Shown here in pieces: positions 20,746 through 32,395 of a stretch of 64,000 nt of DNA (its first letter is position 1; every line of letters begins with the position of its first letter). A model generated the notes under the pieces. The model did not search any database. It worked only from the letters and a program-made list of their open reading frames with translations, and was not told the origin of the DNA. The position numbers and the translations under genes were made by a program. Origin of the DNA: Reticulitermes speratus (taxonomy: Eukaryota > Arthropoda > Insecta > Blattodea > Rhinotermitidae); the NCBI GenBank assembly GCA_021186555.1, contig JAJKFL010000004.1:11042001-11106000 (forward strand), given 5' to 3'.

Positions 20746-21984
20746 ACCGAGATTATATCCACAAGAAGGCCAATGACTGTAGCGCCAATTTTTTTACCTT
20801 TATACAGGTATATTTTTTCAGAGAATAGTAGCATTACTTCCGTGAAGTTCTTGGCGTTAGGTCATAGAACCTGGGCTGACGTCAGAAAAGTCGCAGTGTC
20901 GTGTTCGCGTAGATCAGCGTTCTTCTGCAGTGAGACAGGAGGGACTTACAGCATATGATGCCACTGTTATTCGTAGCAGTTGTAATCATGTGACAAAGAG
21001 GGCCGTAACGTCAGGTTACACTACCCTCAATCCGAAGAGCTGTTGTCGCTCGCACTCTCGCTGCAATGCGAACTTCTGTTTCTCATTTTGTGCCCTGTAA
21101 TCTGTACTTAACTGGGCAGTATGGCAGACAGGTCGTCATGCAAAATGACAGGAACTTTACGGAAATAACTACCTACATATGACTGACATTTTTCAAGAAT
21201 GTCAAATTATTCCAAAGACTCATTACCGCGGTCACTACAGCCGGCCTCTGGTTCCTATCCTGGGATGAATCCAATCCACACCATCATTTCATATGGCTTT
21301 GTGGTCCATTTCAATATACGACTTTAAGGGTTTGGCTAAGAGTGGATACTTCTGTTACTTATATGCCCCCTACATACCCTGAATATTATTAAGATCCTGA
21401 AGTTTTACTGTGAAGGAGAAATATTATATACAACATTGTAGGTTACCACTAGCGGCGAATACGCGTGGTAAGTTTTTACATAACGATTTTACGGCCCGTT
21501 TATTTTATCGCCGTCGTGAAAAAAGCAGATGTCACGGAATACCTCGGCGTATGCAGGCTTTCTGTGCGATAAAGCTGCCGTGCTTGGTGAGGCGAAAGTG
21601 TAAGACCCTGTACAATAGGCTACAGACCAATCAGAATTTGTAAGTGAAAGCTGCAGATATTATGCCATAATAAAGAGTTGTAATATTTTGTGTAGACCAA
21701 CAGTGAGATGTAATGTTTTATGTAGACTCATAATAAGAGACAGTTTGATGAAACTGGAAAGCGACCCAGACATAACTAATGAAAGAAAGAAAAAAACACT
21801 AAAACCTTCAGGGCAGGGGTGCACAAATCCAAAGCGCTAAGCCGCCGTGGAGTCTAAATTTTGTACGGTGGCCCCTAACATTTGTGGGCCCTCAGGAGGG
21901 AACTTGCGGCATTTCAGCTTTCTAGCTTCAAGAATTTTGTGGCTCCTAGATATTTTGAAAACTTGTAGACGAAACGTATTCTCT
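20746..21984. other. No recognisable feature
   Basis: 1.2 kb without shared repeats or convincing coding frames. Confidence 0.4.
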
Positions 21985-22680
21985 TTAAAGATACAGTCCG
22001 TACCGCGCAGTTAACACACATCCGTCTCAGTTATACAAACCAGTCAGTTAATGTTGTACAGTGAAATAATCGCTGTTTGTTCTGAGATCCACACAAAACA
22101 CATAAATACAGTCCGTACCGCGCAGTAAACACACTCCGTCTCAGTTATACAAACCAGTCAGTTAATGCTGTACAGTGAAATAATCGCTGTTTGTTCTGAG
22201 ATCCACACAAAACACATAAATACAGTCCGTACCGCGCAGTAAACACACTCCGTCTCAGTTATACAAACCAGTCAGTTAATGCTGTACAGTGAAATAATCG
22301 CTGTTTGTTCTGAGATCCACACAAAACACATAAATACAGTCCGTACCGCGCAGTAAACACACTCCGTCTCAGTTATACAAACCAGTCAGTTAATGCTGTA
22401 CAGTGAAATAATGCTGTTTGTTCTGAGATTCCACACAAAACACATAAATACAGTCCGTTGGCGACAGTAAACCTCGTTGTGTTAAACATGTATGTGTACA
22501 GTGAAGATAATCTGTGTTTAACAGACAACAATACCCGTACCGCGCAGTAAACACACTCCGTCTCAGTTATAACAAACCAGTCAGTTAATGCTGTAAGTGA
22601 AATAATTGTGTTTGTTCTGAGATCCACACAAAACCATAAATACACGTGTGCGCAGAAAACTAGATTGTTGAATTTAAACA
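21985..22680. repeat. SatA 114-bp array (+ orientation), about 6 copies
   Basis: Five good units, then one or more strongly rearranged units from about 22455 onward. Unit sequence as in 14131-15725. Confidence 0.93.
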
Positions 22681-23330
22681 TGTGGTTTAAATAAGTGAAT
22701 AATGGCTTTTGTTTAGAATACACAGATCACAAATTCGCAAATCCTTACACAGCGCATAACACAAACCGTATCACTTAACAAACACGAATGCTGAATGGAA
22801 GATAACCGCTGTTATTTCCGATCCCAATAGCCATACTGTCCGTACGCCATAAAGCACATCGTCCAGTATACAAAACACAGTAAGTGTGTAATGAAATAAG
22901 CTGTTGTTCGTGAATTGCACACAAAAACACATAAATACACTGTGTGGGCAGAACGTAGAATTGTTGAATGTTAAACATGGTGGTACACATAGTAACCACT
23001 GGGCTTTAAAGACTCAGCCCGTACCGCGCAGTAAACACACACCGTCTCGGTTATAAAAACCAGTCAGTTAATGCTGTAGAGTGAAATAATCGATGTTTGT
23101 TCTGAGATCCACACAAAACTCATAAATACACTGTGTGGGCAGAACGTAGAATTGTTGAATGTTAAACATGGTGGTAAATATAGTGACCACTGGGCTTTAA
23201 AATGTTAAGAAACACAGTCCAAATTCGCGAATCCATTAACACGTCATCACCAACAGATCACTTAATAACACGAAGCTGAATGGCGATGCAAGCCGCTGAC
23301 TATATTTCCGATCCTAGCCTGTCTGCCAGA
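22681..23330. repeat. Diverged SatA and its larger parent sequence
   Basis: Blocks of SatA alternate with 'cactgtgtgggcagaacgta', 'gaattgttgaatgttaaaca' and 'tagtaaccactgggctttaaa', present twice at 22930-23005 and 23130-23200. This suggests that the 114-bp unit is part of a longer repeat. Confidence 0.7.
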
Positions 23331-23664
23331 TGGCTTCTTATAAGCCAACGTCATAGCAAAACCAGTAAGTGTCTGTAATAAAAGAGACATCTGGTCGTCG
23401 AAGTTGCAAGTAGTCAGGAGTCTACAGACTTCTCGAATTACTGCGGATAAAACTGAAGCAATAAACTACAGCCTCCTTTACAGCTCTTCATCCCATTTCC
23501 ACTTAATATCGCCACATTAAGGCCATCCGTACGTTAGAGAATCAAACTCATTGCCTTGCCTGATCTCATAACATGAAAAATCTCAGGATACCCAGTCTAA
23601 GGGCCGAAATTTGAACCTGGGACTTTCACATTATAAAGTAAGTGTGATGAGATTCAACAATAAT

Positions 23665-23900
23665 GTGTGGTTCATGAGATCTGCGTTCTTTTGGATTTTA
23701 CGCAGCGTAGAATGGTACTTTCGTACCGACGTTTCGAGATAACCTATCGGTCTCATCTTCAAGTGTAAAGCAGTCCTTTGACCTTTGAAGATGGGACCGA
23801 TAGGTTGTCCCGAAACGCCAGTAAAAAGCTACAATTCTACGATGACTAAAATCCCAAAAGACATCAGATGTCATTTACACCGCGGCGGAAGCCTGAAATG
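23665..23900. mobile_element. Foldback family P copy
   Basis: The left part 'gagatctgcgttcttttgga' and the right part 'atcccaaaagacatcagatg' are inverted, with '..ccgcggcggaagcctg' at the right end. The centre has two opposed core stretches ('gacgtttcgagataacctat' and 'gataggttgtcccgaaacg'). Confidence 0.7.
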
Positions 23901-23974
23901 ACGCAATGTGTGGTTCATGATTATTATTTTGGTTTTCGGAAATCAGTGTGTTCTGGGATGTAGCGTCATGTTGT

Positions 23975-24030
23975 TTGTTAGATACTGACGTTTCGGTGGG
24001 ATGTTTTACTTTCATCTTCAGGATGGTGTC
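23975..24030 (-). other. Variant ribozyme-like core
   Basis: Minus strand reads CUGAAGA-U-GAAAG...CCACC-GAAACGUCAGU. It shares the CUGAAGA and GAAA boxes but has CGUC in place of the CAUG palindrome, and stem II is poor. Probably a relative or decayed form of the hammerhead-like motif. Confidence 0.3.
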
Positions 24031-24254
24031 TTATCCTGAAGGAAGAAGCCTATGTGTCTTGAAATTGTTGGTACCTGTATAATGAAACTACACGGCGTCA
24101 CATCACAGAAGACTGCAGTCTTCAAAATCGCTGTCGTGATAACCTTAAACTCTGACATTTATCAGATAAAAAGGGGGCATCTAAACAGGCGCGTGGCTGT
24201 CAGCTCCTCAATATGGGTAACAAATGGGCTTCAGAACGGGTCTTCTTGTGATAT

Positions 24255-25925
24255 GAGATGAGGTACAGTAGGTAGTGGAGGAAGCACAACAAAGTGGAAG
24301 AATGAGATGAGGTATAGTAGGTAGTGGAGGAAGCACAACAAAGTGGAAGAATGAGATGAGGTACAGTAGGTAGTGGAGGAAGCACAACAAAGTGGAAGAA
24401 TGAGATGAGGTACAGTAGGTAGTGGAGGAAGCACAACAAAGTGGAAGAATGAGATGAGGTACAGTAGGTAGTGGAGGAAGCACAACAAAGTGGAAGAATG
24501 AGATGAGGTATAGTAGGTAGTGGAGGAAGCACAACAAAGTGGAAGAATGAGATGAGGTATAGCAGGTAGTGGAGGAAGCACAACAAAGTGGAAGAATGAG
24601 ATGAGGTACAGTAGGTAGTGGAGGAAGCACAACAAAGTGGAAGAATGGATGAGGTACAGTAGGTAGTGGAGGAAGCACAACAAAGTGGAAGAATGAGATG
24701 AGGTACAGTAGGTAGTGGAAGAAGCACAACAAAGTGGAAGAATGAGATGAGGTACAGTAGGTAGTGGAGGAAGCACAACAAAGTGGAAGAATGAGATGAG
24801 GTACAGTAGGTAGTGGAGGAAGCACAACAAAGTGGAAGAATGAGATGAGGTATAGTAGGTAGTGGAGGAAGCACAACAAAGTGGAAGAATGAGATGAGGT
24901 ATAGCAGGTAGTGGAGGAAGCACAACAAAGTGGAAGAATGAGATGAGGTACAGTAGGTAGTGGAGGAAGCACAACAAAGTGGAAGAATGAGATGAGGTAC
25001 AGTAGGTAGTGGAGGAAGCACAACAAAGTGGAAGAATGAGATGAGGTACAGTAGGTAGTGGAGGAAGCACAACAAAGTGGAAGAATGAGATGAGGTACAG
25101 TAGGTAGTGGAGGAAGCACAACAAAGTGGAAGAATGAGATGAGGTACAGTAGGTAGTGGAGGAAGCACAACAAAGTGGAAGAATGAGATGAGGTACAGTA
25201 GGTAGTGGAGGAAGCACAACAAAGTGGAAGAATGAGATGAGGTATAGTAGGTAGTGGAGGAAGCACAACAAAGTGGAAGAATGAGATGAGGTATAGCAGG
25301 TAGTGGAGGAAGCACAACAAAGTGGAAGAATGAGATGAGGTACAGTAGGTAGTGGAGGAAGCACAACAAAGTGGAAGAATGGATGAGGTACAGTAGGTAG
25401 TGGAGGAAGCACAACAAAGTGGAAGAATGAGATGAGGTACAGTAGGTAGTGGAAGAAGCACAACAAAGTGGAAGAATGAGATGAGGTACAGTAGGTAGTG
25501 GAGGAAGCACAACAAAGTGGAAGAATGAGATGAGGTACAGTAGGTAGTGGAGGAAGCACAACAAAGTGGAAGAATGAGATGAGGTATAGTAGGTAGTGGA
25601 GGAAGCACAACAAAGTGGAAGAATGAGATGAGGTATAGCAGGTAGTGGAGGAAGCACAACAAAGTGGAAGAATGAGATGAGGTACAGTAGGTAGTGGAGG
25701 AAGCACAACAAAGTGGAAGAATGAGATGAGGTACAGTAGGTAGTGGAGGAAGCACAACAAAGTGGAAGAATGAGATGAGGTACAGTAGGTAGTGGAGGAA
25801 GCACAACAAAGTGGAAGAATGAGATGAGGTACAGTAGGTAGTGGAGGAAGCACAACAAAGTGGAAGAATGAGATGAGGTACAGTAGGTAGTGGAGGAAGC
25901 ACAACAAAGTGGAAGAATGAGATGT
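24255..25925. repeat. 49-bp tandem array, about 34 copies, with 734-bp higher-order period
   Basis: The unit opens 'gatgaggtacagtaggtagt', then 'ggaggaagcacaacaaagtg' and 'gaagaatga'. Marker variants recur exactly 734 bp apart: a 48-bp unit ('gaatggatgag') at 24644 and 25378, and 'tatagtag' at 24509/25243 and 24851/25585. The unit length is not a multiple of 3 and the unit is stop-free in the minus-strand frames, which explains the ~600-aa open frames there. These are not genes. Confidence 0.97.
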
Positions 25926-25959
25926 AGATTAAGAGGAAAAAATAGAGGATTTTTTTTTT

Positions 25960-26212
25960 CAATGGCTCGACAGCCCCTTGGGGGCCTAGGCCGCCTCATT
26001 ATTGAGGCTTCACGATCACACACATTAGACACAGTACACTCGGTAGGACTCCTCTGGACGAGTGATCAGCCCGTCGCAGAGACCTCTACCTGACAACACA
26101 CAACACTCACAACTGACAGACATCCATGTCCTAGTCGGGATTCGAACCCACAATCCTAGTAAGCGAGCGGCCGCAGACCCACGTCTTAGACCGCACGGCC
26201 ACTGGGATCGGC
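25960..26212 (-). mobile_element. SINE D, near full length
   Basis: The minus-strand tRNA-like head 'gccgatcccagtggccgtgcg' leads to a B-box-like 'gtgggttcgaatcccgact'. The body has 'gtcaggtagaggtctctgcg', 'gagtcctaccgagtgt' and 'gaggcggcctaggccccc'. It abuts the 49-bp array. Confidence 0.8.
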
Positions 26213-26560
26213 AAAGTACAGGAATACGAGGTATAAATAAAAGATAAAGAAGTAGAAGGGGAAGAAATAGGCGAAGTAGTAGAGGAAGATGAATAGAAAT
26301 AGAAGAGAAAGGCGTAAAAGAAGGGTAAGAAGTAGACGAAGTAGAAGAGGAACACAAATTAGAAACAAAAGAGGAAGAAGCAGAAGAAGAGGAGGAAGAA
26401 GTAGGCGAAGTAGAAGAGAATGATGAGGTAGAAGTAGAAGAAAGTAGGAGAAACAGAAGTGGAAGCAGTAAAATAAAACGAGGAAGTAGAAGATAAAGGG
26501 GAAAAATAGAAGTATAAGAAAAGGAGGAGGAAGAAAAAGAAGACCTAAAGCGCAGGCTAT
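26213..26560. repeat. Purine-rich (GAAGTA/GAAGAG)n tract
   Basis: About 330 bp of almost pure A/G/T on the plus strand, built from gaag and gtag words. Minus-strand frames are low-complexity Ser/Leu/Phe. Confidence 0.85.
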
Positions 26561-26617
26561 TTATTGCAGTGGTTATAGCCAGAATTCCTTGAGGCTTTGT
26601 AAGCAAAATATCAGGAG

Positions 26618-27708
26618 TGATGTCAGGCGCTGGCAGATATTGCCAACATATGTCGGTACTTGCTGACGGAGCTGTCAGGCGCTGGAGATATTGCCATCAT
26701 ATGTCCGTACTTGCTGACGGAGCTGTCAGGCGCTGGCAGATATTGCCAACATATGTCCGTACTTGCTGACGGAGCTGTCAAGCGCTGGCAGATATTGCCA
26801 ACATATGTCCGTACTTGCTGACGGAGCTGTCAGGCGCTGGCAGATATTGCCAACATATGTCCGTACTTGCTGACGGAGCTGTCAGGCGCTGGCAGATATT
26901 GCCAACATATGTCCGTACTTGCTGACGGAGCTGTCAGGCGCTGGCAGATATTGCCAACATATGTCCGTACTTGCTGACGGAGCTGTCAGGCGCTGGCAGA
27001 TATTGCCAACATATGTCCGTACTTGCTGACGGAGCTGTCAGGCGCTGGCAGATATTGCCAACATATGTCCGTACTTGCTGACGGAGCTGTCAGGCGCTGG
27101 CAGATATTGCCAACATATGTCCGTACTTGCTGACGGAGCTGTCAGGCGCTGGCAGATATTGCCAACATATGTCCGTACTTGCTGACGGAGCTGTCAGGCG
27201 CTGGCAGATATTGCCAAAATATGTCCGTACTTGCTGACGGAGCTGTCAGGCGCTGGCAGATATTGCCAACATATGTCGGTACTTGCTGACGGAGCTGTCA
27301 GGCGCTGGCAGATATTGCCAACATATGTCGGTACTTGCTGACGGAGCTGTCAGGCGCTGGCAGATATTGCCAACATATATCCGTACTTGCTGACGGAGCT
27401 GTCAGGCGCTGGCAGATATTGCCAACATATGTCGGTACTTGCTGACGGAGCTGTCAGGCGCTGGCAGATATTGCCAACATATGTCCGTACTTGCTGACGG
27501 AGCTGTCAGGCGCTGGCAGATATTGCCAACATATGTCCATACTTGCTGACGGAGCTGTCAGGCGCTGGCAGATATTGCCAACATATGTCGGTACTTGCTG
27601 ACGGAGCTGTCAGGCGCTGGCAGATATTGCCAACATATGTCCGTACTTGCTGACGGAGCTGTCAGGCGCTGGCAGATATTGCCAACATATGTCATTACTT
27701 GCTGACGG
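26618..27708. repeat. 52-bp tandem array, about 21 copies
   Basis: The unit opens 'gtcaggcgctggcagatatt', then 'gccaacatatgtccgtactt' and 'gctgacggagct'. Each unit contains two small hairpins, TGGCA/TGCCA and TCCGT/ACGGA. Very low divergence. Confidence 0.97.
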
Positions 27709-28032
27709 AGCCATTGTTCTGTAAATAACGATGTTGCGTTAAAATAGCAGCACTTACTACCATGTTACGTGCAGTCAGTCTCTGATAACTGCCTTAACAC
27801 GAACAGTTCCGTGATTAGTTCGTGCATTCAGTAGCTAAACAAGGAAAGGGTGTGGCCCGTATACTGCATTGAATGCTAACAAGTGCTGGGAGGCTGTCAC
27901 CTACTTAAGGCCAATAACCAGAGAGTACAGTGCTTAAAACTTAAACGAAAATCGGGGTATTAATTTGCAGCAAGCACCTCTGATCGCATTCCTACAGAAT
28001 TCTGCATTATTCCAAACGTGATAATCAGTCTT
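27709..28032. other. No recognisable feature
   Basis: Unique-looking sequence. Confidence 0.35.
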
Positions 28033-28112
28033 GATTTCAGGCTTCCGCCGCGATGTTGATGTAATCTGTGGTCTTTTGGGTAATTACACGGCGTCGTGTG
28101 GTAATTAATCAG
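28033..28112 (+). repeat. Foldback family P, left half only
   Basis: 'aggcttccgccgcgatgttg' followed by a 'cttttgggtaattacacggc' version of the arm. The right arm is absent. Confidence 0.6.
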
Positions 28113-28419
28113 TATTGCAGAACACATGCAGTCTATAATCATAAACATCAACTCTCACTAAATCTATACAGGCAGCCATCCAGATAAACAGTTATTTCTT
28201 TAACAGTTCTTTGGTTCTTCTTCTCGCTATTGGCCCTATGCAGAAAACAAAGCTATTAAAGCACACAAGTTTAAGTAAGCTGCGTTTCTGAGATGAACAA
28301 AAATCTTTCTAGCTGGGATAGTGTAGACAAAATAGTGACTACGATACGGGTTGTACAACTAACGAAATGCGCAGCAGTATGGAAATAATAACCGTAAATG
28401 ACACTTATATTTTATTTTA

Positions 28420-28460
28420 TTGCTACATGTTTCGGCTTTTCGGAAAGCAATGTAAAAAAA
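28420..28460 (-). ncRNA. Hammerhead-like motif with core deleted
   Basis: Minus strand: AUUGC, then CUUUCC..., AAAGCC, GAAA, CAUG, UA, GCAAU. Compared with the mirror copy at 29039-29083, 11 bases covering CUGAUGA and the start of stem II are missing. The stem I halves AUUGC/GCAAU still pair perfectly. Confidence 0.4.
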
Positions 28461-28810
28461 TACATAAAGAAACATTATTTATATACAGCCCATTAGAACG
28501 GTACTTTTTCATGTAGCTGGGATCCAAAACTTTAGAGAAAATATATGTTGCGTATGCCGAAATGGGATAAAAGTAAAAAATATATATATTAAAATGTAAT
28601 ATATTATATTAAAATCGATGTCCAGTACTTAGGATGTGAAGGGGAAATTCTTCAGTGACGAAATACGTCTCGAGGGGAATAATTTCATATTTAATTATGT
28701 TTTTAAATTTGAACGAGGAGTAAGTCGGACAGACACGTCATTCAATGCAGTTTATTCATTCATCGTGTCTCATCCAGTCAGTTTATGGGAATCAGAGTCA
28801 TAAATAAGAT

Positions 28811-28926
28811 CAAGTACAGTCTCGTAAGATAGGTAAACAAGTACAGTCTCGTAAGATAGGTAAACAAGTACAGTCTCGTAAGATATGTAAACAAGTACAG
28901 TCTCGTAAGATAGTTAAACAAGTCCA
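28811..28926. repeat. 27-bp tandem repeat, about 4 copies
   Basis: The unit 'aagtacagtctcgtaagat' plus 'aggtaaac' is repeated with minor changes inside the foldback interior. Confidence 0.9.
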
Positions 28927-29038
28927 TTACACCCTCGTACAAATAGGAAGCCCCCTGCCTTTCACTTCCATGTCAAGCAACTGATGTATATAAATAATAC
29001 ACTGTAAATAAATATTCTTGCTTTATGTATTTTTTTAC

Positions 29039-29083
29039 ATTGCCTGATGATGGCTTTCCACAAAAGCCGAAACACGTAGTAAT
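29039..29083 (+). ncRNA. Hammerhead-like motif, intact core
   Basis: Stem I AUUGC (29039-29043), CUGAUGA (29044-29050), U, stem II GGCUUU/AAAGCC, GAAA (29069-29072), CACG, U-A, stem I' GUAAU. Stem I pairs over 5 bp including one G-U wobble. The mirror copy uses G-C there (GCAAU), so pairing is kept despite the change. Predicted cleavage would follow A29078. Confidence 0.62.
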
Positions 29084-29140
29084 AAAATAACATATAGTTG
29101 CGAATGGCGGTTTTTGCTATTCATATATCACAGCGATGTC

Positions 29141-29402
29141 ACGCGTAAAGATATGACGGATCGTAGTTCGATTCCCGGCAGGAACAAGATATTTTTCTTT
29201 ATCCTGAAGTGTCCAGACCGTCTCTGGGCCAACCCAGCATCCTATTCAATGATTGCCGAATGCCCTTTTCCCCGAGGGATAAAACGGTCGTGATGTGAAG
29301 CCCACCACTCATCCCTCTATCTTTTGCCGTGGTTAATGTGTGGAGCTATACCTCAATTTCCCCTTATGCCTTCGTAGTTTGCACAGGGACAACTTACCTG
29401 TA
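29141..29402 (+). mobile_element. SINE family B2
   Basis: Degenerate tRNA-like head with B-box-like 'tagttcgattcccggc', then 'gtgtccagaccgtctctgg', 'ccgagggataaaacggtcg' and an end 'gcacagggacaacttacc'. Groups with 2242-2500 and 62773-63047. Confidence 0.65.
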
Positions 29403-29483
29403 CACAAACGTTAAATACGGATATATTTTTACTTTTTTCCCCCCAATTTGTGACTTGCCCTTGGACCCCGCGTTGTTGCCGTC

Positions 29484-29735
29484 CGCTTGTGGCGCAGAAC
29501 CTGTCCAGAGTTCCCCGAAACCTAGCGTGACGCCGCTTGTGGCGCAGAACCTGTCCAGAGTTCCCCGCACCCTAGCGTGATGCCGCTTGTGGCGCAGAAC
29601 CTGTCCAGAGTTCCCCGAAACCTAGCGTGACGCCGCTTGTGGCGCAGAACCTGTCCAGAGTTCCCCGCACCCTAGCGTGACGCCGCTTGTGGCGCAGAAC
29701 CTGTCCAGAGTTCCCCGCACCCTAGCGTGACCCGC
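29484..29735. repeat. 50-bp tandem repeat, 5 copies
   Basis: 'cgcttgtggcgcagaacctg' followed by 'tccagagttccccg..accc' recurs at 29484, 29534, 29584, 29634 and 29684. GC-rich compared with its surroundings. Confidence 0.95.
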
Positions 29736-30084
29736 GGACTTCTTGTTGCCGTGACAACAGCTATCGACTTGCAGGTGTTTCCGAGGCGCCTTGTTGCCTC
29801 AGGTAGGCGGAAAAGTTACGGGAGTCGTAAGGCGGTAAAGAAAGTTCATTTGTGACGTAACTACTGTCCAAAATGCCAAGGGAAAAGTTACTGCATGGAA
29901 TCCGCATTCCAGTGCATGAAGATATAATGCCTTCAGGCAAAGACATGTTTGGTTAGAACTGGGTTCTGTTCATGTAATTGAAAGTTATGGCTAGAAGGAA
30001 ATTATAGTGTATGGCTGTGGGCCGGTTTCAACAAATCCGTACAGAGCTCAATAATGTTTTTTTTTAAACCGGTCATGAATCTTT
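29736..30084. other. No recognisable feature
   Basis: Nothing supported. Confidence 0.35.
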
Positions 30085-30350
30085 GTACCGGTCCTGAGGG
30101 TTCCAGGAGGTTGAGGCTTCCAGATTTCAAGACAGTTGGCATATGAAGGTGGTAAGGTTGTCAGCCCTACGCACCGGCCGACTTTACGCCCCAGGAAATA
30201 TTCCTGGTACTCATTTCTTTTAGAGGCTGAGTCGACCCCTTCGGGCCATAGTGCGGCCGAAACGATTATGTCAATGAAAATTTCCAGTGACAGAATCAGG
30301 AATCGAACCCGCGACCTTCCGACTTGTAGCGCGCCACTATCGGTACACCG
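30085..30350 (-). mobile_element. SINE family A, diverged
   Basis: B-box 'gggttcgattcctgattct' on the minus strand, then body pieces shared with 2991-3256 ('gtcgactcagcctctaaaa', 'aatatttcctggggcg'). The head is truncated by a few bases. Confidence 0.75.
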
Positions 30351-31141
30351 TTCATCAAATCCTGCGAAGTGTTTGTCACTTCATGTACACTTTGCCACTC
30401 TCTGAACACTGTTCGAAACTTCGTCTGACGTCCTGATGAGACTGCCAGGCCTCTGAAAGCCAACGTTAAATAAAAAACAAACTGCAGAAATAAATTTGGG
30501 CCCCACTGGCGAACCCTCATTGGGGTCAATGAAGCCATGAACTTCCGAACTTGTTGCTCTTCCGTTGCGCCTTGGAAACCCTGTGACACGTTTATATCAG
30601 AGTGGCTTCAAACTACGAACTTACAAAGTCACATTTATTTATTGAATTTCCTTTTATTTTTATTTGGCTCAACAATTTAACATCTTTGGGGCGTAGGAAA
30701 TCAAATGTTTTCATTTATAATGTTAATTTTGTCCCCATTTTACTGCCCCTTGAACTCTGCCGTCCGGGGCAACCGCAACCCCCCCCCCGCTCAAATACGC
30801 CCCTGGCTTGCAGTATAATAGACGCGCTATTTAAGACGTACACGCACGTGTAACATCTGTGTAAACACTATCTCTATGAAGAATTCAACCATCTGTCGGC
30901 TTGCGTGTCTATAATTAAACCTAACTTCAGAACAACAAGTGTTGTATCATTCTGGAAAACTCGCATGTAATTGGCCTAGCGCTGTAAAGCTGTATAATTA
31001 AATGTGATGTCACAATTGTATGAAGAGGTTATCTCAGAAACAATTGCCTCTGCCCATAATCAACACCAGCGGCTTGAACGTGGCATGAACAAAGACGAAA
31101 ATGTGACCTTACGTTAGAAGTTACTTCGCATATTAGTTATT
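30351..31141. other. No recognisable feature
   Basis: Contains a C-run near 30780. No supported gene. Confidence 0.4.
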
Positions 31142-31149
31142 TTCCTCCT

Positions 31150-31272
31150 GTCGCTCCTTGCGGAGCATAGGGCCTCCTTTCAGAGGTTTCTTGGTCTGGA
31201 GGTGTGCATTCTGTAGTGAGTGACCAGCCCACTGACTGCACAATTTCTACTCATACTGATATGACTGCCAGA
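31150..31272 (-). repeat. Dispersed repeat E, copy 2
   Basis: Inverse match to 16630-16752. Confidence 0.65.
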
Positions 31273-31659
31273 CTTCGCATATTAATAATGCTAAATGCTC
31301 GAGTCATTGAATGTCATATGGATAAGCCGAAGGTTTAAAAGCGGTAACTTATAACTGGATTTTAAACCGACCTTGTTTGTTGCCTTGTTTAAACCAGGAG
31401 TAATTAAACGGACAAGAGTGTATATGGGAAACAGAAGCAAGGAGAGAAAGAAAGAATAAAGAAAGAACGAAAGAATATAAAGAGAGAAAAAGAGAAGAAA
31501 ATGTATATACAGCGAGTGAGACAAGATAGATAGAATAACTTACTAGAAATTGATCAACTGAAAATTGGATATTGTATACTAAAGCCAGGTTCTGTCTGTC
31601 TGTAACATTTCTTGATTCCCTTGCCGTGGTTGTTATAGACTATTTTGTCCACCCCTGTT

Positions 31660-31800
31660 AAATATCCAGTCAGATATAAATGTGAGGTATCGGCCTTCCT
31701 GGGATGTGACGCTGAGACACTGAGTACTTGGTTTCCGACGTTTCGAAACCACCATCAAATACCCTGTGCCGCAGCATCACATCCCACACAAACTGATTTC
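31660..31800 (+). repeat. Foldback P-like variant
   Basis: 'ttcctgggatgtgacgctga' and the inverted 'cagcatcacatccca' flank 'ccgacgtttcgaaaccacca'. Same plan as family P with a different arm sequence. A similar arm ('ttctgggatgtgacactctg') occurs at 35900. Confidence 0.5.
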
Positions 31801-31930
31801 TCACCCACACCACTGCAGAAACCTGAAAAATCGATTTCAAAATTATTTACTCCGTGCATTTTGAGTCAATATTCTTTCATTTAATGTACCAATTAATGCA
31901 CTTACAGTATATATTATATTAGAGTCACTT

Positions 31931-31976
31931 TACTCCCGACATGTTTCGGGATAACAATGTCATCTTCAGGGAGTAT
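31931..31976 (-). ncRNA. Hammerhead-like motif, core present, stem II weak
   Basis: Minus strand: ACUCC, CUGAAGA, U, GACAUUGUUAUCCC, GAAA, CAUG, UC, GGGAGU. The core boxes are intact, but stem II pairs poorly and stem I is shifted by one. Confidence 0.45.
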
Positions 31977-32189
31977 ATACCAAGCTTAAAACCATTTTTA
32001 ATAAAATGGATTACATCTATGAATTTCATAAATTTCAGTACATTCTGCTGCAAATATCAGTCTGTATGTGGATACAATATTATATATGTCATATTATAAC
32101 ATTTAAATATAAAATGTTTCAAATATATAGAATGTCACTAGACACAAGACTACTCTGAGTTGTGGCAGTGTATATTCAAACATCTACTG

Positions 32190-32395
32190 TAGTCCTGTAG
32201 TACTGTAGTCCTGTAGTACTTTAGTCCTGTAGTACTGCAGTACTATAATCCTGTAGTACTGTGTCCTGTAGTATTGCAGTACTGTAGTACTGTAGTAATG
32301 TAGTCCTGTAGTACTAGTCCTGTAGTACTGCAGTACTATAATCCTGTAGTACTGCAGTACTGTAGTACTGTGTCCTGTAGTACTGTAATACTGCT
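32190..32395. repeat. Imperfect gtagtcct/gtagtact tract
   Basis: Overlapping 'gtagtactgcagtact' and 'gtagtcct' words, locally palindromic, at the centre of the foldback. Confidence 0.9.

Larger units (their letters stand above)
28390..29110. mobile_element. Foldback element with opposed ribozyme-like ends
   Basis: 28390-28490 is the inverse of 28985-29110 ('ttttattttattgctacatg' against 'cacgtagtaataaaataac', and shared 'tacataaag..' sequence). The ~500-bp interior includes a 27-bp tandem repeat. The left motif has lost the core by a small deletion, while the right one is intact. Confidence 0.75.

Noticed and set aside
24200..26032. Minus-strand frames of 558-610 aa (Phe/Leu/Pro/Ser-rich)
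   Set aside because: They exactly track the 49-bp tandem array in all three frames and have no sequence outside the repeat. Stop-free repeat units, not a gene.
28033..28112. Complete family P element
   Set aside because: Only the left arm is present; the inverted right arm was not found within 300 bp.
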